Shown: positions 1-5,547 of the stretch, piece after piece
Layout: the number at the start of each line of letters is the position of its first letter
Numbering within the stretch: position 1 is the stretch's first letter
Source of the DNA: Deltaproteobacteria bacterium
GTDB taxonomy: Bacteria; Myxococcota; Myxococcia; Myxococcales; 40CM-4-68-19
Direction of reading: 5' to 3'
Assembly (NCBI GenBank): GCA_018266095.1
Contig: JAFEBC010000387.1
Coordinates: 1 to 5,695, forward strand
Length of the DNA stretch: 5,695 bases
Translations under genes and position numbers: made by a program
The notes under the pieces: model-generated
Database searches by the model: none
What the model was told of the DNA's origin: nothing
Seen by the model: only the letters and a program-made list of their open reading frames with translations

Positions 1-1183
1 GAGCGCGACGCCGGCCAGCGGGACGCTCTCTGCGGGCGACCTCGCGACCATCAGCGTGGCGCTCCCCGACTACGACACCGCGGGCGCGCGCACCGAGACC
101 TGCACGGTCAGCACCGCCAATGGCTCGGGCGGGCCGCTCTCGTTCGGCATCAGCGTCGACGTGCAGCCGGACATCACGGCGCCGGTGGTCTCGATGGCGG
201 GTCTCAACACGTTGACAGGCGCGGTCACGTTGACGGCGACGGCCACGGACGGCGCGGGCGTGACCGAGGTCGACTACGCGCTCGACGGCGCGACCATCGC
301 GAGCACGAGCGGCGCGCCCTGGACGGCGACCTGGACCTCGCAGGTGGTGCTGAACGGGCCACACACGCTCTCGGCGACGGCGTTCGATGCGGCCGGCAAC
401 CAGGCGACGTTCACCGAGCCGGTGTGGGTGGTCAACTCGACCAACGGCGCGGCGCTGAGCGTGCACACCACGCTGGGCCTGCTCGATCACGCGACGGCGG
501 AGGTGGCGAACAGCGATCACTATCTGCTCAACAAGTCGCAGTACGTGGTCTCGTATGACGGCTCGCTGCGCGTGCCGAACTGGTCGTCGTGGGAGCTGAA
601 CGCGGCCTGGATGGGCGCGGCGGCGCGGCAGAACGACTTCCGGCCTGATCCGGCGATCCCGGCGGCGATCCCGCAGGCGCAGCTCTCGGACTATGCGGGC
701 AGCGGCTACGACCGCGGGCACCTGTGCCCCTCGGACGATCGCGACGGCACGGTGGCCGACAACCAGAGCACGTTCTTCCTCTCGAACATGGTGCCGCAGC
801 TCCACGCGGTGAACGCGGGGCCGTGGCTGCAGCTCGAGACCTATGAGCGCACGCTGGCGGCGGGCGGCAAGGAGCTGTTCATCGTCGCGGGCGGCATCTA
901 CGACGCGGGCGCGCCCAAGAGCATCGGCGCGGACAAGGTGGCGGTGCCGAGCGCGACGTTCAAGGTCATCGTGGTGCTCGACTCGAAGGGCCAGGCGCCG
1001 AGCGCGGCGACGCGGGTGATCGCGGCCATCGTGCCGAACGACGCGAGCATCACGCAGACGACGGACTGGAAGCAGTTCCGCGTGCGGCCGCACGACATCG
1101 AGCTGAGGACGGGGCTGACGCTGATGCCGGACGTGCCCCAGGAGGTGCGGGACGTGCTGATGGGCGAGCTCGACGCGGGCTAG
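1..1183 (+). CDS. DNA/RNA non-specific endonuclease with N-terminal Ig-like domain (5' end outside window)
   Basis: The frame is open from base 2, so the true start lies upstream; the GTG at 56 is most likely an internal valine. 393 residues are visible. Residues about 58-146 form a bacterial Ig-like beta-sandwich of the type seen in surface and secreted proteins (TAPVVS opening, a central DGAGVTEVDYALDG, a closing AFDAAGNQ). Residues about 150-373 are a Serratia-nuclease-type (Endonuclease_NS) domain: PNWSSWEL at 192-199, the DRGH signature at 237-240 with His240 as general base, then SNMVPQ, and Asn271 and Glu279 in the N-x-G-x-W-x-x-L-E segment, matching the metal-binding Asn and the Glu of the family. 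All key residues are present, so the enzyme should be a Mg-dependent, sugar-non-specific nuclease. The family is usually exported; an N-terminal signal is expected upstream but cannot be seen. A role in nutrient scavenging or predation is inference. The next gene is convergent. Confidence 0.93.
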   Translation, partial: SATPASGTLSAGDLATISVALPDYDTAGARTETCTVSTANGSGGPLSFGISVDVQPDITAPVVSMAGLNTLTGAVTLTATATDGAGVTEVDYALDGATIASTSGAPWTATWTSQVVLNGPHTLSATAFDAAGNQATFTEPVWVVNSTNGAALSVHTTLGLLDHATAEVANSDHYLLNKSQYVVSYDGSLRVPNWSSWELNAAWMGAAARQNDFRPDPAIPAAIPQAQLSDYAGSGYDRGHLCPSDDRDGTVADNQSTFFLSNMVPQLHAVNAGPWLQLETYERTLAAGGKELFIVAGGIYDAGAPKSIGADKVAVPSATFKVIVVLDSKGQAPSAATRVIAAIVPNDASITQTTDWKQFRVRPHDIELRTGLTLMPDVPQEVRDVLMGELDAG

Positions 1184-1413
1184 GAGCAGCTCGTCGCGGG
1201 CGCGCGGCCGGCGGGCGATCGATCCGGTGGCGTCGATCGCATGCTGGTCACCGCCACCGGCGAGCTGCGGCGCTTCGTCTCTGCCAAGGTGGCGAAGCTC
1301 TCGGGGGACCTGCAGCACCCACCGTCGACCGCGACAACCTCACGCTGAAGATCGCGTTCCCGCGCACCCCGAGGCGCTCGGCGGCAAGGCGCAGCGAGCG
1401 GAGCGGCGCGTGT
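1184..1413 (+). pseudogene. possible frameshifted coding remnant between nuclease and YhhN genes
   Basis: No intact gene is recognisable here, but the DNA does not look like random spacer. From ATG 1241 one frame reads MLVTATGELRRFVSAKVAKL and continues to GDLQHP at about 1319, with nearly every codon ending in G or C. The same coding-like signature then continues one frame over from 1321 (TVDRDNLTLKIAFP) and shifts again at about 1362 (AHPEALGGKAQRAERRVF). Both shifts are explained by loss of one base inside a CCC run at a presumed proline codon. The first frame is open back to the nuclease stop at 1181. I do not recognise the joined peptide. It could be a decayed gene, two assembly errors in one small gene, or chance open frames in GC-rich DNA. 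Confidence 0.25.
1224..1260. repeat. 9-bp perfect inverted repeat downstream of the nuclease gene
   Basis: CCGGTGGCG at 1224-1232 is exactly complementary to CGCCACCGG at 1252-1260, with a 19-base loop. It starts 41 bases after the nuclease stop codon. No T-run follows on either strand, so it is not a canonical intrinsic terminator. It could still be a 3'-end stabilising hairpin or part of a termination region between the convergent genes. In GC-rich DNA a repeat of this size can also arise by chance. Confidence 0.4.
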
Positions 1414-2010
1414 TCAGCCCTGGGCGCGCGTCGCAGGACCGTCCGTGCGCGCCTGGCCGACGGACGACGCGAGCGCGATCTGCGCCACCCAATACGTGGA
1501 GTAGATGAGCAGCCCTGAGACGAGCTCCGAGCCCAGCGGGCTCTTGAACTTGTGCCAGGCGATGAACGCGTCCGACAGGACGAAGAAGCAGGCGCCGATG
1601 GCGGCGCGCAAGGCCGAGCGGTCGCGCGTGCGGCGCCAGAGGTCGATGGCGAGGCTGGCCATGACGCCGATGGCGCCGACGTAGCAGAGCACGGGCACAC
1701 GCAGCGGGCCGAGGCCGGGCCAGAGGGCTGAGATGACCACGGCGGCGAAGCCGAGCGGGCCTGCGAGCGATGCGGGACGCGGGCGCGCGCCTTCGGAGGC
1801 GAAGGCGATGGCGTAGAGGACGTGGCCCACGAGGAACGCGACGAGGCCCGGGACGAAGAGGCCTCCTGCGAGCAGGCCGTCGCCTGAGGCGCCGCAGAGG
1901 AGCGCGGCGAGGAAGAGCCAGCGGTAGCGCGGCGAGGGCAACGCGGATGCGCGCGCGACCCAGACGGCGCAGAGCAAGGCGGGGACGGGGTTGAGCAGGA
2001 TGCCGAGCAT
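1414..2010 (-). CDS. YhhN/TMEM86-family integral membrane protein, putative lysoplasmalogenase
   Basis: The 198-residue protein is very hydrophobic, with about seven predicted membrane segments. It carries the YhhN family pattern: a GDGLLAGG segment (family: GD followed by a hydrophobic/Leu stretch), a VAFLVGHVLYAIAF segment (family: F-x-x-x-H-x-x-Y), and a C-terminal LSDAFIAWHKF segment followed by STYWVAQ. Family members such as TMEM86B hydrolyse the vinyl-ether bond of lysoplasmalogens, releasing an aldehyde and a glycerophospho-base; the activity here is by homology only. ATG 2010 has a weak GAGG only 3 bases upstream. The frame stays open further upstream but offers no better start. The protein begins almost at the segment equivalent to the family's second helix (LNPVPALL), so the usual first membrane helix seems to be absent. 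It follows the amine oxidase gene by 74 bases on the same strand and could be co-transcribed. Its tail converges on the nuclease gene. Confidence 0.85.
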   Translation of the reverse strand: MLGILLNPVPALLCAVWVARASALPSPRYRWLFLAALLCGASGDGLLAGGLFVPGLVAFLVGHVLYAIAFASEGARPRPASLAGPLGFAAVVISALWPGLGPLRVPVLCYVGAIGVMASLAIDLWRRTRDRSALRAAIGACFFVLSDAFIAWHKFKSPLGSELVSGLLIYSTYWVAQIALASSVGQARTDGPATRAQG

Positions 2011-2071
2011 GGGCCTCGCGTGGACCCAACCTAGCGCGAATTCATCGCTGCGGCGCAGGCACAGAGGAGCG

Positions 2072-2084
2072 CGGGCGCCGCCCG
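2072..2084. repeat. short GC palindrome directly after the amine oxidase stop codon
   Basis: CGGGCG at 2072-2077 and CGCCCG at 2079-2084 are complementary around a single central base and abut the oxidase stop codon at 2085-2087. The loop is too small for a regular hairpin unless the stem opens, and no T-run follows on the minus strand. It could contribute to transcript-end structure between oxidase and YhhN genes; it is weak evidence for a terminator. The rest of the 74-base gap shows only the weak GAGG before the YhhN start. Confidence 0.2.
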
Positions 2085-3746
2085 TCAGGCCTTCTTCGCC
2101 GCCGCCAGGATCGCCGCCGCGTTGTCCTGCCCGTTGATGATCGCGCCCTCCATGAAACCCTGCTGGTCGTAGTACGAGTCGCAGTGCTCACCGGCAAAAT
2201 AGAGGTTGCCCACCGGCTTGCCCTCGTTGCCGCCGATGCTGGTGAAGTGCCCCTTGCGGTAGCAGGTGTACGCGCCGCGCGCCCACTTCTCGCGCGGCCA
2301 CGCCTGCATGCGCTGCTTGCCGTTGGGCGACACCGCCGGGAACACGCGCGCCAGATCGCTCACGAAGGCCGCCGTCTGCGAGGCCGACTTGGACGGATCC
2401 TGCGCCAGGCCGAGGTTGCCGCCGGTGAAGTTCGTCATCACCGCGCGCGAGTCGTTGGCGTTCGTCCAGTCCGTCTCCCATGCGTTCTGGATGTTCGGGA
2501 GGTTCGCGTAGAGCATGCCGTCCGAGCCCTGCGCGGCCCACGCGCGGCCGTTGAAGCCGACCATGTTCTTGCTGCACATGGCGTAGCCGAGGTTGTTGAT
2601 CACGTCCTGCTTCCACGAAGGCAGGCCCAGGCTCGCGTCGAGCGTGATCCGCGTGGCCGCGTCCGCGCCGCCGATGCGGTCCGCCGTGTCCGCGCGCATC
2701 ATGGTGAACGGCATCGCCAGCACCACGATCGCGTGCGTCTTGACCGTGCCGTCCGCGAAGGTGAGCTCGAGGCCGGTCGCGGTCTTGCGCACGCGCTTGA
2801 GCGCCTTGTTGAACTTGAGCTGCCCCGCTTGCAGGCCCGCCGCGAGGCCACGCGCCACGCCGTCGTTGCCCTCGACGATGTGGTAGCGCTGATCGCTGGT
2901 GCCGAACGGCTCGAACTTCGCGCGGCGGTCGGCGCGGATGTACATGATGAAGTTGAGCGCGCTCTGGTCGTCGATCTCGCGGCCGTACTCGCCCGTGTAC
3001 GAGGCGGCGACCACCTTGATGAGCAGGTCGCTGGCGCCGCGCGCGGTCAGGTACTCGCGGATGCTCATCGCGTCGATGAGCTTGTCGTAGTCGTTGTGCG
3101 CGTCGGCCGTGGGCGCGGCCGAGCACTGGCGCAGATCGTCCTGCATGGCGGGGACGAAGGCGCGGAAGTCGTTGATGACCTGCGCCTCCGGCACCTGTCG
3201 GCCGTCGATGAAGTAGAACACGTCGCCCGGCGCCTTCAGGTAGTTCTCCAGCGTGAGGCCGAAGGCGCGCGCGTAGTTGATGATGTTCTTCTGCGAGGTG
3301 TCGATGAGCTCGCCGCCCAGCTCGACCGACTGGCCCGGGAAGGTGGTCGTGTCCGAGAACTGCCGGCCGCCGACGCGCGTGTTGGCCTCGTAGACGCTGG
3401 CCACCACGCCGTTCTTGAGCAGCTCGCTCGCGCAGGTCAGGCCCGCGAGGCCGGCGCCGACGATGGCGACATCGAGCGAGCCGACGCCGTTGGTGAGCGC
3501 GTCCGAGGTGCCCGTGCCGTGCTCCAGGCCGCCCTCGACGCCGCACGCCGAGGCCAGCGCGCCCACCGCTCCAGTGGCAGCGAGCACTCCGACGCCGCCG
3601 AGGAACTGCCGGCGCGAGCCGAGCGCAGCCTGCGCGGCCTCCTCGCGGCGCGCGAGCGCGGACTCGGTGGTGAGCTGCTCCTGCTCGGAGAAGAACGCGG
3701 TGCGGATCGAACGGCGCAGGCGGGCGAACAGCGCGCTGTGGCTCAT
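2085..3746 (-). CDS. exported FAD-dependent amine oxidase (monoamine oxidase superfamily) with twin-arginine signal
   Basis: This 553-residue flavoprotein should oxidise an amine or amino acid to an imine with release of H2O2; the substrate is unknown. ATG 3746 is chosen over the in-frame ATG at 3866 because GGAG sits 7 bases upstream and the extra 40 residues look non-coding. Residues 44-49 read SRRQFL, a twin-arginine motif, followed by a hydrophobic stretch (50-67) ending ASA-Cys68, so Tat export of the folded flavoprotein is likely and a lipoprotein anchor is possible. The motif lies after an unusually long, charged N-terminal region. The Rossmann motif GAGLAG is at 97-102, Glu120 ends beta-2, and RVGGR at 124-128 completes the family signature. 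The C-terminal FAD segment has AGE at 518-520 and GFMEGAIINGQDNAA. By alignment to human MAO-B, Lys393 matches Lys296, Tyr493 matches Tyr398 and Phe531 matches Tyr435, whereas Ala492 replaces Cys397, so FAD is probably non-covalent. The upstream neighbour is a methyltransferase on the same strand. Confidence 0.93.
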   Translation of the reverse strand: MSHSALFARLRRSIRTAFFSEQEQLTTESALARREEAAQAALGSRRQFLGGVGVLAATGAVGALASACGVEGGLEHGTGTSDALTNGVGSLDVAIVGAGLAGLTCASELLKNGVVASVYEANTRVGGRQFSDTTTFPGQSVELGGELIDTSQKNIINYARAFGLTLENYLKAPGDVFYFIDGRQVPEAQVINDFRAFVPAMQDDLRQCSAAPTADAHNDYDKLIDAMSIREYLTARGASDLLIKVVAASYTGEYGREIDDQSALNFIMYIRADRRAKFEPFGTSDQRYHIVEGNDGVARGLAAGLQAGQLKFNKALKRVRKTATGLELTFADGTVKTHAIVVLAMPFTMMRADTADRIGGADAATRITLDASLGLPSWKQDVINNLGYAMCSKNMVGFNGRAWAAQGSDGMLYANLPNIQNAWETDWTNANDSRAVMTNFTGGNLGLAQDPSKSASQTAAFVSDLARVFPAVSPNGKQRMQAWPREKWARGAYTCYRKGHFTSIGGNEGKPVGNLYFAGEHCDSYYDQQGFMEGAIINGQDNAAAILAAAKKA

Positions 3747-3753
3747 GGTCTCG

Positions 3754-3757
3754 CTCC
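3754..3757 (-). promoter_or_regulatory. ribosome binding site deciding the amine oxidase start
   Basis: The minus strand reads GGAG here, 7 bases before the ATG at 3744-3746. This spacing supports the shorter protein over the in-frame ATG at 3866, which would place the twin-arginine motif more than 80 residues from the N-terminus. Confidence 0.6.
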
Positions 3758-3833
3758 AGATGTTGGGGAACAACTGATCCACTAGCACGGAGCGGGCGCG
3801 CCCTTCGACGCGGGAAAACACGTGTAGGACCCA

Positions 3834-3849
3834 TCCCCGACCGCGGGGA
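3834..3849. terminator. hairpin between methyltransferase and amine oxidase genes, weak terminator candidate
   Basis: TCCCCG at 3834-3839 and CGGGGA at 3844-3849 form a perfect 6-bp stem with a 4-base loop. On the minus strand the hairpin begins 45 bases after the methyltransferase stop and lies about 90 bases before the oxidase start. The only T-rich stretch beyond it (TGTTTT, about 15 bases further) is too distant for a standard intrinsic terminator. It may separate or attenuate the two genes, or simply structure the oxidase leader. The remaining gap contains two short GC palindromes, at 3794-3803 and 3887-3896. Confidence 0.25.
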
Positions 3850-3894
3850 GGCAGGCGCGAGCCCAAGTGCGCTGGGAGCTTGTCGCAGGGGCCC

Positions 3895-4872
3895 CTAACG
3901 GCCTGCTGTGGGGAGCCGCTCGGGTCGGGGACGCGCGATGAGGAAGGTGAAATCTGAAGGGATCACGCCAGCCTCGATGAGGATGCTCTCGACCTCGATC
4001 AGCAGCCGGACCATCGCTCGGTGAGCTGCGTCCTCGTTCGAGAAGTTGCCCATGATGTTCTCGAACAGCTTCTGCAGGATGGTCCCGCCGTAGTCCTTGC
4101 GCTCCAGGATCTCGAAGTGCTGTTCGAGCACTGGGATGATGTCTGCCGACCGCACGCACTCGGAGGGATCGCACTTGAGCCACTCCGCGATCGTCATGCG
4201 GGCCGCTGGGGCGCGCTTGACGCGACGCGGCGCCGCGCTGATGTCGATCTGCTGCTCTGGAGCGAGCGCCTCGAAGAGCCGGTTCGCCAGCGCTAACTGC
4301 TTGTCGGTCCACTGCATCCGGCTCGGCCCGATGAACTCGTGGACGAGCAGGAAACCGTCGGGCCGGAGCGAGGCACGCACCTGCTCGCAGATGCTCTCCA
4401 GGTTCTCGAAGTGGTGCAGTGAGTGAGAGAAGATGGCGACATCGAACGCTGCGCGGGCGAGCGGCGTCTGGTTCAGGTCGGCGCACACGAACTGCGCCCG
4501 CGGGTGCATCTTGCCGACGGTCGTGTTCGCGTGGCGGATGCATTCCTCCGAGATGTCATAGCCCGTGTAGCTGTCAGCGAATCCCAGATCGATGAGCCAG
4601 CGCTCGAGCGCTCCTTCCCCGCACCCGAGGTTCACCACCGAGCCGACCTTGCGCGGGCTCATGTAGGTCGAAAGAAAGTAGTCGACCCACGAGCGATCGA
4701 CGCTCCCCGTGCACCGTTGGTTGATGTGCTTCTGGACCTCAGGGTGCCCCATCCAGTTGGTCGCTTGGTGGCGGGGCCGGAAGTCGTCGGTCGCGGCTTT
4801 GCTCCAGAACTCGCTGACGCGCTGGGCGTTCGACATCGGCGCGCTTGCGTTCGTCGTCTCGAGACCGGCCAT
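3895..4872 (-). CDS. class I SAM-dependent methyltransferase (Methyltransf_11/12/25-like)
   Basis: The 325-residue soluble protein has a Rossmann-fold methyltransferase core at about 75-180: motif I VVNLGCGEG at 79-87 binds SAM, Asp106 in GYDIS is the acidic residue contacting the ribose hydroxyls, Asp132 follows the next strand for the adenine, and FDVAIFSHSLHHFENL at 143-158 is the motif IV region. SLRPDGFLLVHEF comes next. A C-terminal region of about 140 residues (from IGPSRMQW at 181-188, including YGGTILQKL at 261-269) resembles a conserved extension in bacterial methyltransferases acting on small molecules or glycans; the acceptor cannot be predicted. ATG 4872 is chosen because a run of seven G lies 5 bases upstream; ATG 4944 would add 24 residues of non-coding appearance, and ATG 4836 lacks a ribosome binding site. 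The gene uses more A/T-ending codons (GAA, GGA, GAT, GCT) than its neighbours, which may indicate a different history. It lies 148 bases upstream of the amine oxidase gene and is divergent from the SRPBCC gene. Confidence 0.9.
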   Translation of the reverse strand: MAGLETTNASAPMSNAQRVSEFWSKAATDDFRPRHQATNWMGHPEVQKHINQRCTGSVDRSWVDYFLSTYMSPRKVGSVVNLGCGEGALERWLIDLGFADSYTGYDISEECIRHANTTVGKMHPRAQFVCADLNQTPLARAAFDVAIFSHSLHHFENLESICEQVRASLRPDGFLLVHEFIGPSRMQWTDKQLALANRLFEALAPEQQIDISAAPRRVKRAPAARMTIAEWLKCDPSECVRSADIIPVLEQHFEILERKDYGGTILQKLFENIMGNFSNEDAAHRAMVRLLIEVESILIEAGVIPSDFTFLIARPRPERLPTAGR

Positions 4873-5103
4873 CGACGCCCCCCCGCAGAAGACAACCTGG
4901 ACCACGGCCCGACTTACCACAGAAGTTCGACGACATTCGCGCATGCCGTTGGACCGTCGAGCTTGCTGGTCGCCCCTGCCGCGCCGGCGAGCCCGTTCCT
5001 AGAGGGCGGAGACGAAATTCGCAGCCCCATGTCGATTCCGGCGGGGCTCGCGCATCGTCCCTGTGAGGCGGGCACTCAGGCCCGCCGACACCGCGAGCCT
5101 CGC
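4873..5103. promoter_or_regulatory. divergent intergenic region between methyltransferase and SRPBCC genes
   Basis: These 231 bases separate the minus-strand methyltransferase start from the plus-strand SRPBCC start, so promoters for both directions should lie here. I find no convincing -35/-10 pair: TTGGAC at 4949-4954 resembles a plus-strand -35 box but has no matching -10 about 17 bases on. The methyltransferase ribosome binding site (G-run, minus strand, 4878-4884) and the hairpins before the SRPBCC start are described separately. Open frames running through the region on both strands look like shadows. Confidence 0.4.
5067..5103 (+). promoter_or_regulatory. tandem inverted repeats directly upstream of the SRPBCC start codon
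   Basis: GGCGGGC at 5067-5073 pairs with GCCCGCC at 5080-5086 (7-bp perfect stem, 6-base loop ACTCAG). A second palindrome, GCGAG at 5093-5097 and CTCGC at 5099-5103, abuts the ATG at 5104. No clear Shine-Dalgarno sequence is visible in the 20 bases before the ATG, and the second palindrome occupies where it should be. Alternative pairing is possible between GAGGC at 5065-5069 and GCCTC at 5097-5101. These may be an operator or a translation-limiting leader structure; function is inference. Confidence 0.4.
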
Positions 5104-5547
5104 ATGAACAAGAACCCGCCCTTCAGCACCTCCTTCACCGTCCAGGCCACGCCGCAGAAGGTCTTCGACGCCATCAACCACGTCCGCGGCTGGTGGAGCG
5201 GACAGATCACGGGCCCCACCGACGAGCTCGGCCGCGAGTTCGTCTACCGCTATGAGGACCGGCACCGCAGCCACCAGAAGGTCACCGAGCTCGTCCCGGG
5301 CAAGAAGGTGACCTGGGAGGTGACCGAGGCGTCGCTCTCGTTCCCCAACCCCGGCGAGTGGAACGGCACACGCATCGAGTTCGAGCTGCGCGAGGCGGCG
5401 GGCGGCACGCAGGTGCGCTTCACCCACCACGGCCTCTTGCCGGCGTGTCAGTGCTACGCTGACTGCTCGGGCGCGTGGACGTTCTTCGTGACCGAGAGCC
5501 TCCCCAAGTTCATCCTCACGGGGAAGGGAGCCGAGTTCGCGCCATGA
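5104..5547 (+). CDS. SRPBCC / AHSA1-family (START-like fold) protein
   Basis: The 147-residue cytoplasmic protein spans one complete AHSA1-like SRPBCC domain, a helix-grip fold with a deep ligand pocket. Recognisable are the N-terminal strand and helix FTVQATPQKVFDAI at 11-24, Trp30-Trp31 at the end of the first helix region, PGKKVTWEV at 65-73, EWNGTRIEFEL at 85-95, TQVRFTHHGL at 102-111, and a C-terminal helix ESLPKFILTGKG at 131-142. Cys115, Cys117 and Cys121 form a CQCYADC cluster before the last helix. ATG 5104 fits the usual start of the family, about ten residues before the first strand; the frame runs open further upstream but that part looks like a shadow. No clear ribosome binding site precedes it. 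The ligand and function are unknown; homologues often sit with YCII-domain and regulatory genes. The gene overlaps the next one by 4 bases, so the two are probably translationally coupled. Confidence 0.88.
   Translation: MNKNPPFSTSFTVQATPQKVFDAINHVRGWWSGQITGPTDELGREFVYRYEDRHRSHQKVTELVPGKKVTWEVTEASLSFPNPGEWNGTRIEFELREAAGGTQVRFTHHGLLPACQCYADCSGAWTFFVTESLPKFILTGKGAEFAP

Noticed and set aside
212..217. TTGACA, a perfect -35 box
   Set aside because: It lies inside the Ig-like domain coding sequence and has no -10 element at suitable spacing.
1227..1508. 93-codon plus-strand frame starting at GTG 1227
   Set aside because: As a single frame it has no protein-like features in its first part; only a middle piece looks coding-like, which is covered by the frameshifted remnant.
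1340..2029. 229-codon minus-strand frame overlapping the YhhN gene
   Set aside because: It is arginine/alanine-rich with no domain features, while the YhhN frame gives clear membrane segments and family motifs.
2184..3785. Open frame of 533 codons on the plus strand opposite the amine oxidase gene
   Set aside because: It is the antisense shadow of a well-supported gene; the translation is rich in Arg, Ala, Val and Leu with no domain, as expected opposite GC-rich coding DNA.
3747..3866. 40-residue N-terminal extension of the amine oxidase from ATG 3866
   Set aside because: ATG 3746 has a well-spaced GGAG, and the extension would push the twin-arginine motif too far from the N-terminus.
3782..4543. 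253-codon minus-strand frame within the methyltransferase gene
   Set aside because: It is an out-of-frame shadow with Arg/Pro-rich composition; the methyltransferase motifs lie in the other frame.
4423..5103. Upstream in-frame extension of the SRPBCC gene, including ATG 5029
   Set aside because: It runs antisense to the methyltransferase gene and has low-complexity shadow composition; the conserved domain starts just after ATG 5104.
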